Source: Lachnospiraceae bacterium (lineage in GTDB: Bacteria > Bacillota > Clostridia > Lachnospirales > Lachnospiraceae). Taken from it: 54,767 nucleotides of DNA. The stretch is taken from contig JAFVDW010000011.1 of the NCBI GenBank assembly GCA_017478245.1, forward strand, positions 1 through 54,767, in the 5' to 3' direction. The notes under the pieces are model-generated. The model worked only from the letters and a program-made list of their open reading frames with translations. It made no database searches and had not been told where the DNA came from. Position numbers and translations under genes: made by a program. Of this stretch, positions 18,501-27,179 are shown in pieces; position 1 is the first letter of the stretch; every line of letters begins with the position of its first letter.

Positions 18501-21227
18501 TACTGCATAGGTATGGAAGTACTTAATATCGGAATCCAAATCCACATATCCGCTTCCCTTGTATACATGATCAGGTGCACCAAAGTGCAGCGTACCACAT
18601 GCCTGATTATGAACATCGTTACCAAAGGAGCCTACGGTCTCCATAATATCAATTTCTCCGGATACAGGCCAGCCACCATAGATATTGGTGCTCTGAGGAA
18701 GCATCCAGAATGCGGGCCATGCGCCTTTTGTTTCGGGCAGAGAGATTCTCGCCTCTACATAACCATAAGTATTGTTGAACAGCTCTGCGTCCGGCTTCGT
18801 GGAACGAATACGGGCAGAGGTATAATTCTTGGCGCTCTCTGTCTCATATACATAAGGGCTCTCCTCATAGGATGCGGTAATTCTAAGCAGTCCGTCTGCC
18901 TTTCCGTCTCCGGTCAGGTCTTCGTTGACTGCAATGTTCTTCTTGTTACCGGTATATGCCTGCAGCTCTGCATTACCCCAACCGGTATTGCCGCAGTCAA
19001 TCGTACCATCACCGAGCTGATATGCCCAGTTGTCCAGGTTCAGACCGGTATCTGCATCTACCTTTGCACTACCATAGTCGCCATCGAACTCATCATCAAA
19101 GATCAGCGTGTAACCTTCTTTTACCTTTCCGGGATCTTTGTAGTCGTACTTCTCATTGTTCTCTGTGTCAGAGAAATCGTACTCATCGCCCTTCTTTGCA
19201 GCGTCTGCACTCTGGGTAGTCTTAGCAACCAGAGTTGCATCCTTGAAGCTGAAGGTTGCGCCGCTTGCCTCGCTATCACCGAGACCAAATACGATATGTA
19301 CATTGTCCTTATCTGCTGCTGCGGTAAACTCTTTTGTATAAGTAACATATCCATCATCATCTGCTTCTGCTGAATCGTAAGTAATCTCCTGAGGACCTTC
19401 ACCAACAATTACTGTCCAGTCTCCATCGGAAGAACCGCTTCTCTGAATAATGTATTTCAGTTTATTATTGGAAGTACCTTCCAGTTTATACTTCACGCTG
19501 AAGATATAATCCACACCTTCCTCAACCTCAAAGAATTTACTCTGAATCTGAGGCTGATACCATTCACTGCCACTGGTAATGTCTGCCAAGGTATGCACAC
19601 CATCTTCGGTGGTAAGAGCCAAGTCAGTACCTGCTCCATTGTCAGCAGTCCATGTATCCGTTGCGGATACAACATCAACCAGCACCTCATCTACTGCATT
19701 GGTATTGGTGGAATCCACGCAATAACCTGCATAAGCGATATCCTCTTCAATCTCATAGATTGAGAAATTCTGAATGGTAATTGTATGATCTCCTGCCTTA
19801 TAAGCATCATCATTAACGATCATACCCAAAGCAGTAAATATTCTCACACCTTCCTTAGCTTCAGCCAGCTTACCGGTAAATACAGTCACGGTAGCGCGCT
19901 TATTTGCAGTAAGGTCATACTTATAATCATCTATAACTACTGCATAATCCTTATCAGGCTGATCTGCATGAAGCAGGGTCTTCTTATCAGCAGTGGAAGT
20001 GATATCATAGGTAATCACATAATTCTTGCCTGCTTCAAAAGTAAGTCCTGTCTGCTCAGCTCTGGTCTGATAACCTTCATAGCCTTCATAGCCTGTAACA
20101 GCTATCACTGTACTATTGTTCGGATAAGCTGTGATCTCTGCATTAGACCAGTCTACCCAATCCTCATGCTTACCCTCGAAGCTAGTTGCCAGATTCTCGC
20201 CAACAGTTGTATAAGAAGGAACAGCTCCGTCATTCTCTCCCTCTTTTTCAACAAGCGCTGTTTTTGCTGCGTTCAATGCGCTCAAAGCTTCGTTTACTTC
20301 ATCCTGGGTAGCATCCTCTTTTTCAGCGACCGTCTTTGCTGCAGCAAGCTTCGCCTTATAATCAGCTACTGTTTCCTCTGTGTAGGCAGCCAGTGCTTCC
20401 TCTGTGAGGGCAGCATCAATGGCAGCATTCAAATCGGTCTTGCTGACCTCTTCGGTCTCTCCGCCACCTTCTTCTCCGCCTTCTTCACCAGCCTGTCCTT
20501 CACCTATAGTAAAGGTTGCGGTAGCAGCTTCACTGTCACCCTTTGCATTGGTGGCAATCAGCTTTACAGCATGAGTGCCTTCTGCATACTTATTGGTAAA
20601 GAACTGCTCGGACACCTGTGTAGCGGTTCCTACTTCCTCATCATCGATGTAGATTGTCCACTTCTCAGGCGCACTTCCGCTGTAAGCTCCCCATACGACA
20701 CGAATCTTACCTTTGTTGGCATCATCAACATCATGGTAGCCTGCAACCAGACCAACGGGCTGATTGGGCACCGTCAGTTCTTCCTCACCCTCTCCGCCTT
20801 CTTCACCGGACTCTCCGCCGGGAATCTTTACTTCTGCAGAGATTGCCGCGGAATATTTCCCATCCTTCTCTCCCTGCAATTCTACGGTATAGGTCTTACC
20901 AGCCTCATATTCATGTTCTGCATCCACATAATCATGAGACACACAATTCTGCTCCGGATATACCTTGCTATACTCGGTAGTTGTATCCTTACCGGTAATT
21001 GTCACGGTATATGTGGTATAATCGGTATTATTACCCCATACCACATTGATTGCCTTAGAGCTTTCCACATAAGACGCCACCAGACCGAATACCGCAGAAT
21101 ATTCATCTCCTACGGGTGTCTGGGCTGCCTCTGCGGTAAGCGGTGTCAGGTTCACACTTGTGAACACCAGTGCCACTGCCAGCAGCCAAGCAAATCCTCT
21201 TTTGCAAGAACGTAACTTTTGCTTCAT
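15600..21227 (-). CDS. SLH-anchored multidomain GH16 beta-glucanase
   Basis: A 1875-aa secreted protein. Signal peptide 1-35 (ending AEAAQ), two fibronectin-III-like domains (about 42-240), a FIVAR-like helical module (about 265-330), carbohydrate-binding-type beta-sandwich modules (about 345-500 and 505-665), then the GH16 catalytic domain (about 700-965). The catalytic motif GEIDIMETVG lies near residue 857, and WPAFWMLP just before it, both typical of laminarinase or licheninase-type GH16. Further CBM-like modules, two more FIVAR-like modules and three C-terminal SLH domains (about 1685-1875) follow. It would hydrolyse beta-1,3/1,4-glucans at the cell surface while bound to secondary cell-wall polymer. 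The ATG is preceded by GGAGGG. Confidence 0.92.
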   Translation of the reverse strand: MKQKLRSCKRGFAWLLAVALVFTSVNLTPLTAEAAQTPVGDEYSAVFGLVASYVESSKAINVVWGNNTDYTTYTVTITGKDTTTEYSKVYPEQNCVSHDYVDAEHEYEAGKTYTVELQGEKDGKYSAAISAEVKIPGGESGEEGGEGEEELTVPNQPVGLVAGYHDVDDANKGKIRVVWGAYSGSAPEKWTIYIDDEEVGTATQVSEQFFTNKYAEGTHAVKLIATNAKGDSEAATATFTIGEGQAGEEGGEEGGGETEEVSKTDLNAAIDAALTEEALAAYTEETVADYKAKLAAAKTVAEKEDATQDEVNEALSALNAAKTALVEKEGENDGAVPSYTTVGENLATSFEGKHEDWVDWSNAEITAYPNNSTVIAVTGYEGYEGYQTRAEQTGLTFEAGKNYVITYDITSTADKKTLLHADQPDKDYAVVIDDYKYDLTANKRATVTVFTGKLAEAKEGVRIFTALGMIVNDDAYKAGDHTITIQNFSIYEIEEDIAYAGYCVDSTNTNAVDEVLVDVVSATDTWTADNGAGTDLALTTEDGVHTLADITSGSEWYQPQIQSKFFEVEEGVDYIFSVKYKLEGTSNNKLKYIIQRSGSSDGDWTVIVGEGPQEITYDSAEADDDGYVTYTKEFTAAADKDNVHIVFGLGDSEASGATFSFKDATLVAKTTQSADAAKKGDEYDFSDTENNEKYDYKDPGKVKEGYTLIFDDEFDGDYGSAKVDADTGLNLDNWAYQLGDGTIDCGNTGWGNAELQAYTGNKKNIAVNEDLTGDGKADGLLRITASYEESPYVYETESAKNYTSARIRSTKPDAELFNNTYGYVEARISLPETKGAWPAFWMLPQSTNIYGGWPVSGEIDIMETVGSFGNDVHNQACGTLHFGAPDHVYKGSGYVDLDSDIKYFHTYAVDWAPGEISWYYDGVKIYTMSNWKSGFSGASDSLSFDAPFDQPFYMLLNLAVDSGRFGGANNKAAFQEDINMYVDYVRVYQKTDGYADYAERGADGSAKEDWADYAGKNQIAEIADGVIATPNVDRDSDKTKWYVSENEGGAGSATIVKDANNTEWAKVAITTAGSQDYSVQLIGHYDAKAGYSYKVSFDAYADGDMVGKTVNCDSKEWSGWSTYGIQSFVLKDTATPVEYKFNQVEDFNDCRIEFNLGAKGTGNVYISNVKVEIIDPSELDSESAVRTALANGNVLYNSTFDQGSKHIGYWKAMEGTTLSVPRYTTEALTEDDVKVVDVASKTNYENIADGVKYYERRAQISAEAGTVPGIYQNGFDAKADSYTLRLDMYSGADTDVTAAIYTTAADGTPKRLATGAKIAYKAADKVKSLTWKFDLEEEVKDAALVLTFDDGASVQVDNVVLIGESQGEEVDPNPLNSDSTWAVYDGGTLSNDGDVHTVTGATSGGAWYNPQIVSSPDYSLVAGNKYKFSVDFKMSGTSNNTAQYIIQENSGSWHVYNNGPTTITYNAYEADGEGYVHYETTFTADVSLKTVHTVFGLGNSEASNATFVFKNADISLVEEGGGEGGQGDTWVPIDEDITAALEAEVADAEAIDTDAYTEETVAALETALQEAKAVLENEEATEKEIQDALDKLEAAVAALVEKEEPEEPVKTDDLKAAIDENKELDTSNYTEESVAAFEEALAAAEKVLADENATQEDVDKALKALNDAKEALEEKEAGKKSVIEIFDDIKEGQWWVDAVQFVYDNGIMAGKGANFRPTGNITREEFVQTLYNSAGSPDLEGSAKDFPDVKAGEWYENAVKWANENDIANGTGNGTFGVGKKITRQDMALMLYKYAKKMGYDTTFTDGTIDDFSDSAKVSAYAREALSWAVSQGIMSGKGAAGAAKSEMRLDPVGNATRAECASMMMKLVQANTQE

Positions 21228-21660
21228 TCTTCATATCCCTCCATACTTATTTTGTTTTTGTGCAAGATGACGGATTGCACATAACTTGACAAGTTTTATT
21301 TTATCACTTTTTGATTAAATATGAAGTGTTATTTTTGAGAATTGGTGCAATTTTTTACAAAAATTTTTATAGCGTTATTCTCCTGTCACTTTTGCACAAA
21401 TCTGGTTGTTTATATTTGTGACTTTTGCCCCGGATAATTACTCTACTCTATATGGCTAAATGACGTTCCGGGTCCAAATTCGAACGAATCGGCAGAAAAT
21501 GTCCATTCCGCCTTATTGTGTGTTAAAATATTTTTACATAGATTCATTGTGAAGCGGAGGGAATATGCTAAGTCATTTTAGAAAGGGGTGAACACAGAAT
21601 AAGTCAACCATTATTATTGATGCAATAAACTAATGAACAAAATGTGTTAGGAGGCAGAAA
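21228..21660. promoter_or_regulatory. long divergent intergenic region between two SLH protein genes
   Basis: 433 AT-rich bases without a substantial gene. Direct repeats sharing ACTTTTGC occur near 21388 and 21420. On the plus strand a mini-ORF (ATG 21564, eight codons, stop 21588-21590) has its own GGAGGG site upstream of the 576-aa gene. GGAGG at about 21649 serves the real start at 21661. I could not assign a consensus promoter in either direction with confidence. Confidence 0.4.
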
Positions 21661-23391
21661 ATGAGAAATTTAAAAGATAAGACAAAATTTATTATCAGTG
21701 TACTAACGACACTCATAATATTCTTGGAAGTACCTTTGTCAGTAGATGCCAGATATTTTAGCGATGTATCCGCTTATAGTCAGGAATACAAGGATGCCAT
21801 GAGTTTTGTTGCGGATAATGGGTACATGAATGGAACCTATACAAATATGTTTTCTCCGGCAGGAACAATGACCAGAGCAATGTTTGTTACGGTATTGTAC
21901 AATATGGCGGGAAGACCTGCTGTCACTAACACAATACCGTTTCCAGACGTAGCGAGCAGTGCATGGTATTATGATCCGGTTAGATGGGCTTACGGCGTAG
22001 GACTGGTGAGTGGCAGCGGAACAGGAAACTTCTCTCCTGATGCATCTATTGCAAAACAGGATGCAAGTCTAATCCTATACAAATATGCAGTTAATAAGGG
22101 ATTGCTTGTAACCAAACAGGATAGTCTGGACGCTTATTCGGATAAGAACAGTGTTTCTTCGTATGCGTTGACGGCTGTAAAATGGGCAGTTGCAACGAGG
22201 ATTTATCCAAATGGTGGAGCGACGGCTCTGACACCGGCTACATCTTTTACGCGTGCTGATATGGCATTGATGATTACGCGATTTGGAACGAATGTGGAAT
22301 ATATCGACTTTGGAAGGGATAATTATTCTTTTAATAACAGTAGCACTTATTTTACCAACACAAGCTACTTTATCTATGGATCGCATCTGGACTATCTGGC
22401 TAGCTGTATTTATGCCGCGTATGATAATCCGACAACGGCATACAATACGGTATATAGCATTAATGAATATAGGCAAGAGGAATGGCAGGGCTCTTGTTAT
22501 GGCATGGCGCTTACAACCATTTTGGATAAGCTGGGAAAGATTGATTTGAACGGTAATTTTGCCTCAAATGCGCAGAGCATGTATAGTATACAGATGCAAC
22601 GAGGAAGTATCACGGAAAGCGCAATTAATTATTACCACATTTCACAGCTTGCAACTGCTTTTAGAACAGGACGTGAAAATTATAGGGGTCATAGTTTATC
22701 CGATCGGATTGACCAGGCAATTACAGATCTCACAAATCATAAGGGCTTGGGGTTGTTTACTTACTTTTGGGATGAAGGAACTGAGTCTTACGGACATACG
22801 GTTGTCGTGTATGATATAACAAAGCTGGCAGATAATTATTATCAGCTTACGGCATATGACAATCGTTATGCGAATGCTCCGGTTGCGATATTGCTCAAGG
22901 CAGGAGATGTATCTAATTGTTTTTGCAAAGCAAAGCTTGGAAACGGAGAATTGGGAGAGGTGCGTTCTATTGAAGTACAGACGGACTTTGCAGCATATGA
23001 TAATATTGATCTTGATGACGATCTGAATGTGGGCGGTAATCTTACACTGACACAAGCTTCGAATGAAACCTTATTTATTGAGTTGACCGGTGAGTTTGAG
23101 ATTGAAAATAGCGAAGGACAACATTTGATATGGAGCGACTTCGAACTGCAAGGGGACATGGCGATTATGGACAGCACTTTTATTGTAGAAAGCCCTGACA
23201 CACCACTGAAGCTCATGGTGGTGATGGATGAAAGTGAGAGTCTGACATTGACATCCCTTACAGAGGGAGCTGAATTAAATGCAAAAATAATGAACAGCAA
23301 CGGAGTTGCTTCCATCAGTGGTGTGACAAGCGAAAAGGTTTATTTTGACAGCATGAATAATGTTTATCTGAATGGCGATGCAATTCAGTGA
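21661..23391 (+). CDS. SLH-domain protein with C39-like cysteine peptidase candidate domain
   Basis: A 576-aa secreted protein. Signal sequence 1-30, then three N-terminal SLH domains (about 33-215; motifs FSPAGTMTRAMFVTVLYNMA and ADMALMI). A papain/C39-like region follows: WQGSCYGMALTTIL with candidate nucleophile Cys near 279, YGHTVVVYD with His near 379, and YDNR with Asp/Asn near 400. The C-terminal part is beta-rich and unassigned. It would sit on the cell wall and cleave peptides or surface proteins; this activity is inferred from the Cys-His-Asn order alone. It is followed after about 14 bases by another SLH gene, so the two are probably cotranscribed. Confidence 0.7.
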   Translation: MRNLKDKTKFIISVLTTLIIFLEVPLSVDARYFSDVSAYSQEYKDAMSFVADNGYMNGTYTNMFSPAGTMTRAMFVTVLYNMAGRPAVTNTIPFPDVASSAWYYDPVRWAYGVGLVSGSGTGNFSPDASIAKQDASLILYKYAVNKGLLVTKQDSLDAYSDKNSVSSYALTAVKWAVATRIYPNGGATALTPATSFTRADMALMITRFGTNVEYIDFGRDNYSFNNSSTYFTNTSYFIYGSHLDYLASCIYAAYDNPTTAYNTVYSINEYRQEEWQGSCYGMALTTILDKLGKIDLNGNFASNAQSMYSIQMQRGSITESAINYYHISQLATAFRTGRENYRGHSLSDRIDQAITDLTNHKGLGLFTYFWDEGTESYGHTVVVYDITKLADNYYQLTAYDNRYANAPVAILLKAGDVSNCFCKAKLGNGELGEVRSIEVQTDFAAYDNIDLDDDLNVGGNLTLTQASNETLFIELTGEFEIENSEGQHLIWSDFELQGDMAIMDSTFIVESPDTPLKLMVVMDESESLTLTSLTEGAELNAKIMNSNGVASISGVTSEKVYFDSMNNVYLNGDAIQ

Positions 23392-23404
23392 AAGGAGTAA
23401 TTTT

Positions 23405-24625
23405 ATGGTAAGAAAAAATGTTCTCGTAGGTTTGGTGACTGCGGCTATGCTGCTTGGCATGAATGGTCTGCATGTGAAAGCGGATTTTTACGAAGAAGTA
23501 AACGATGAAAAAAGTGCGACGTGGGATTGGGCGGAGAATGCCATCCGATGGGCACAGGCAGAGGGAATCAGTACAGGCAGCGGAGATGGTGTATGGAAAT
23601 ATTTCAACGCAGACAGCGCCATTAGCCGAGCGGAAGCAGTGACGATGCTGGATAAATTCATGGAGCTTGACACAGCAGCGTATGAGGCAGACAGCACGGT
23701 TTTTGATGATGTCAATGGCGCATGGTACACGGCGTATGTCAATGCGGCATATGACAATGGCTATGTGTCGGGAAAGGCATCAGGGCGTTTTGATCCCAAC
23801 GGAAAGCTGACCCGCGCAGAGGCTGCCACCATATTGGTAAAAGCGTTGGGGTACGTTGAGCAGGGGGGGACAGCATCCTTTGAAGATATTGCAGATAAAT
23901 GGTATACCGGATATGTGACAACGGCTTATACAAATCAACTGGTGAGCGGAAAGTCTGCAGCACGATTTGACCCGGAGTCAAATGTGACCAGAGCGGAATT
24001 CGTGACGATGCTGTATAATGCGAGAACCAAAGGCTATCAGGATGGAGAGTTTTTTGCGGTTTCAATCTCGTACCATGATGGACAGGACTTTACGCTGAAA
24101 TCGAATGGTGAGGTTATATTTTCATTTACGGCTGATAGCGAGAACGGCGGAGGCACTGTGACGGGCGATGTTACAGTGAAGACATCGACGCCATCGGGGA
24201 TAATGGTGTATCTGCCTCCTTGTACGGAGTTGGAAATGGATCCTGCCGATCTCTGGGATGGCTTGCGTTTCTATGCGCGAAACGGCGAGGTTGACGTGGC
24301 AAGCATAAGTAATTTCAATATAGAAAAAATCGTAATTGAATCGGATAAAAGCGTCGTTTTCTATTGCAAGGACAAGGAAAAGTTTTTCCTGCCGATGTTA
24401 TATATGAGAAACCTGGACGGCTACACCATTACCAATGAGGAAGGGCTTGAGATGCGCTTTGAAAAGGGCAGCGATGCCCCCTCCGAACAGAATGGGTATC
24501 TTAGGAATGAGGATGGAACAGAGGTTTATATAAGGAACGAACCCAGCAAATATTATAAGATAACCCCAATCAATGATACCTCTTTCAAGATTACCGCAGA
24601 GTTTTACTTCCAGACAGCGAATTAA
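23405..24625 (+). CDS. SLH-domain surface protein of unknown function
   Basis: A 406-aa secreted protein. Signal peptide (MVRKNVLVGLVTAAMLLG up to about residue 25) and three SLH repeats (about 30-220, with SRAEAVTMLDKF, TRAEAATILVKAL and TRAEFVTMLYNA). The remaining about 190 residues form a beta-rich domain with no recognised family. The ATG at 23405 has AAAGGAGT eight bases upstream, and the preceding SLH gene ends 14 bases before it. Likely cell-wall bound through the SLH modules; the effector part could be structural or binding. Confidence 0.8.
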   Translation: MVRKNVLVGLVTAAMLLGMNGLHVKADFYEEVNDEKSATWDWAENAIRWAQAEGISTGSGDGVWKYFNADSAISRAEAVTMLDKFMELDTAAYEADSTVFDDVNGAWYTAYVNAAYDNGYVSGKASGRFDPNGKLTRAEAATILVKALGYVEQGGTASFEDIADKWYTGYVTTAYTNQLVSGKSAARFDPESNVTRAEFVTMLYNARTKGYQDGEFFAVSISYHDGQDFTLKSNGEVIFSFTADSENGGGTVTGDVTVKTSTPSGIMVYLPPCTELEMDPADLWDGLRFYARNGEVDVASISNFNIEKIVIESDKSVVFYCKDKEKFFLPMLYMRNLDGYTITNEEGLEMRFEKGSDAPSEQNGYLRNEDGTEVYIRNEPSKYYKITPINDTSFKITAEFYFQTAN

Positions 24626-24640
24626 TCAGAATATCTCTAA

Positions 24641-24680
24641 AGAAAATCGCTTAGGCCGTGCGGTCTAAGCGATTTTTCTT
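24641..24680. terminator. bidirectional terminator between convergent genes
   Basis: The stem AATCGCTTAGGCC / GGTCTAAGCGATT (one mismatch) with a GTGC loop is flanked by A- and T-tracts, serving the SLH operon (+) and the HerA-like gene (-). Confidence 0.85.
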
Positions 24681-24685
24681 TGACC

Positions 24686-26359
24686 TTATTTCAAGAAGGT
24701 ACTCAGCAAGCCTCTGCCCAACGCTGCTCCCACATTGCCGCCCAGCTTCTTGCCGAAGGTACCGCCCACGGTCTTACCGATGGTATTACCCACCTCTCTG
24801 CCGATGGTGCCTGCCGCGGTACTCGCCACACTGGTAGCAGCCTTCTTTGCCGCATTGGTCTTGGCTGCAGCCGCCTTTTCTGCTGCTTTCTTAGCCGCTT
24901 CCTCCTCTTTCAGACGCGCCTTTTCCGCTGCGGCTTCTTCTCTCTGACGTGCTTTCTCTGCTGCAGCTTCTTCCTTCTGGCGCGCCTTCTCAGCATCTGC
25001 CTCTTCCTTTAGGCGCTGTTTTTCTGCAGCCGCTTCCTCCGCCGCTCGCTGCTTCTCCTCAGCCACCTGCATTGCATGTCTGTTCAGGAATTCATATGCG
25101 GAGTCTCTGTCCACTGCCTCGGCATAGCGAATATATAGACTATTATTCTTGATCTCTCTCTCCCTCTGGGCATCATCCAATGCCCCCATCTGACTCTGGG
25201 GAGGCAGGATTGTACATCTTTGCACCACTGTAGGAATACCGCCCTCATCCAACACAGACACCAGTGCTTCGCCAATCCCAAGCTCCAACAAGGTGTTGTA
25301 TGTATCAAAATCCGGATTTTCACGATAGGACTGTGCCGCTGCCCTCACCGCCTTCTGCTCTGCCGGCGTATAAGCGCGCAGTGCATGCTGCACTTTATTG
25401 CCCAACTGGGACAATACACCGTCGGGAATGTCGGAGGGTTTCTGTGTCACAAAATAGATACCCACACCCTTGGAGCGAATCAGCTTCACCACCTGTTCAA
25501 TCTTGGACTTCAGAGATTTGGGTGCATCATCAAACAGCAGATGCGCCTCATCAAAGAAGAAAATCATGCGCGGCTTATCCAAATCCCCCGCCTCAGGAAG
25601 CGTCTCAAAAAGCTCGGACATCATCCACAGCAGGAACGTAGCATACATGGTAGGATTCTGAATCAGCTTACGGCAGTCAAGCACCTCTATCACGCCTTTT
25701 CCGGTGTTATCCGTACGAATCCAATCCTTGATATCCAATGCAGGCTCACCAAAGAACAGGTCTCCTCCCTCTGCCTCTAGCGCTACCAGGGAACGGGTGA
25801 TAGCTGCCACGCTCTGCTTTGCAATATTGCCGTATTTCAAGGAATACTCCTCTGCGTTCTCCGCCACATACTGCAGCATGGAGCGCAAATCCTTGGTATC
25901 AATCAGAAGCAGATTCTCGTCATCTGCAACCTTGAATACAATGGTGAGCACATCCGTCTGTGTGTCATTCAGATTCATGATTCTGCCCAACAGAAGCGGT
26001 CCCATCTCAGAAATCGTAGTTCTAAGGGGCATTCCGTACTCCCCATACACGTCCCAAAAACAGGTGGGATAAGAGCGGAAATCAAAGCCGTCTGCCGCCA
26101 GTCCCAATCCATCAATTCTCTTCTGAAGGCTCTCACTGCTACTTCCGGCATTACACATCGCCGCCAAATCTCCCTTTACATCGGCAAAGAACACCGGCAC
26201 TCCACAATCGCTGAAGGATTCTGCCAACACCTTCAGGGTAATTGTCTTACCGGTACCGGTGGCACCAGCAATCATCCCATGGCGGTTAGCCATCTTAGGA
26301 TAAATATATACCTTTTCATCCCCTGATTTTCCTACATAAATCTTCCCATCCTGAAACAT
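24686..26359 (-). CDS. HerA-like ATPase, DUF853 family
   Basis: A 557-aa P-loop ATPase of the HerA/FtsK clade. Walker A GATGTGKTITLK at about 31-42, Walker B-like MIFFFDEAHLL near 266, and VTQKPSDIPDGVLSQLGNKV typical of DUF853. After about residue 430 a charged Ala/Glu/Lys/Arg coiled coil repeats EAAAEKARQ/LKEE, and the tail is glycine-rich and basic (GTIGREVGNTIGKTVGG). RBS GGAGGTTATTT before the ATG. The family's cellular role is poorly defined; DNA translocation or processing is assumed from relatives. No NurA nuclease is adjacent. Confidence 0.88.
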   Translation of the reverse strand: MFQDGKIYVGKSGDEKVYIYPKMANRHGMIAGATGTGKTITLKVLAESFSDCGVPVFFADVKGDLAAMCNAGSSSESLQKRIDGLGLAADGFDFRSYPTCFWDVYGEYGMPLRTTISEMGPLLLGRIMNLNDTQTDVLTIVFKVADDENLLLIDTKDLRSMLQYVAENAEEYSLKYGNIAKQSVAAITRSLVALEAEGGDLFFGEPALDIKDWIRTDNTGKGVIEVLDCRKLIQNPTMYATFLLWMMSELFETLPEAGDLDKPRMIFFFDEAHLLFDDAPKSLKSKIEQVVKLIRSKGVGIYFVTQKPSDIPDGVLSQLGNKVQHALRAYTPAEQKAVRAAAQSYRENPDFDTYNTLLELGIGEALVSVLDEGGIPTVVQRCTILPPQSQMGALDDAQREREIKNNSLYIRYAEAVDRDSAYEFLNRHAMQVAEEKQRAAEEAAAEKQRLKEEADAEKARQKEEAAAEKARQREEAAAEKARLKEEEAAKKAAEKAAAAKTNAAKKAATSVASTAAGTIGREVGNTIGKTVGGTFGKKLGGNVGAALGRGLLSTFLK

Positions 26360-26467
26360 AAATAACCTCCTGTGTTTTATATTTTCTGCACTAAAACCTT
26401 CCGTATGTATATAGACACTCTTTTGTCAGCATTGCGCCGCTCACATTCCAAATTATACCTTACCCCA

Positions 26468-27178
26468 TCACGAATTGCAATGCCGCCCCATCTCTTTTTC
26501 ATGGATTCTTCTCGCCAGATACACAAATGGTGTATCTACCAGACTGGTAAAAATAAAAATCACATAGCTAGAGCAGAAAATAGAGAATAATGTATGTCCA
26601 TCGTATGTTCCCCAGAAAGCAAATAATGTAAACAGCAGCGTATTAAGAATCTGACTGATCAATGTAGAGCCATTATTACGCAGCCACAGAAATCGTCTCC
26701 TGTCTCCAAATTTTCTTTCCGTCAGCTCCCACCACTTATGGTACAGCCATACATCAAAAAGCTGGCTGACGGCATACACCACCAAGGAGGAGAGTACCAT
26801 GCGGGGCGTGTTGGCAAACACTGTCCTAAAGGCTCCCATCATGGTATCATTTTCACTGGGAGTATATATCAGCCAGCTCTGTGAAAGTATCAGGAAGAAA
26901 ATCGAAGAAAAAATCCCTATGAATACCGCCTGATTCGCCGCTTTCTTCCCTTCACACTCCGACAAAATGTCCGTAATCAAGAACGTCACAGCAAACAATA
27001 CATTTCCCAGGGTCTGCTCCATACCAAACGCATCAATCAGCAATAACGCCTCTATATTAGCAAGAATCGTCGCCACTGCACTCAGCCCGTACAGCCCGCT
27101 TTTCCCCCAAAATTTATATCCGATCAATGTCATTCCGAAAATAAAAACAACCGATGCCAATAACAATAATTCGTTCAT
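26468..27178 (-). CDS. yhhQ: queuosine precursor transporter (YhhQ family)
   Basis: A 236-aa membrane protein with about six helices. Family features: FAVTFLITDILSECEGKKAANQAV and the conserved C-terminal part with WLRNNGSTLISQILNT and SLVDTPFVYLARRI. YhhQ proteins import queuosine precursors or queuine. The ATG at 27178 is chosen with GGAG about 12 bases upstream; a TTG at 27196 would overlap the upstream radical SAM gene. Coupling to that gene suggests a salvage pair. Confidence 0.88.
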   Translation of the reverse strand: MNELLLLASVVFIFGMTLIGYKFWGKSGLYGLSAVATILANIEALLLIDAFGMEQTLGNVLFAVTFLITDILSECEGKKAANQAVFIGIFSSIFFLILSQSWLIYTPSENDTMMGAFRTVFANTPRMVLSSLVVYAVSQLFDVWLYHKWWELTERKFGDRRRFLWLRNNGSTLISQILNTLLFTLFAFWGTYDGHTLFSIFCSSYVIFIFTSLVDTPFVYLARRIHEKEMGRHCNS

Positions 27179-27179
27179 C

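Noticed and set aside
19785-21215. A 476-codon open frame on the plus strand
   Set aside because: It lies antisense within the GH16 gene, lacks a ribosome binding site and has a composition expected from the opposite frame of a low-complexity coding sequence.
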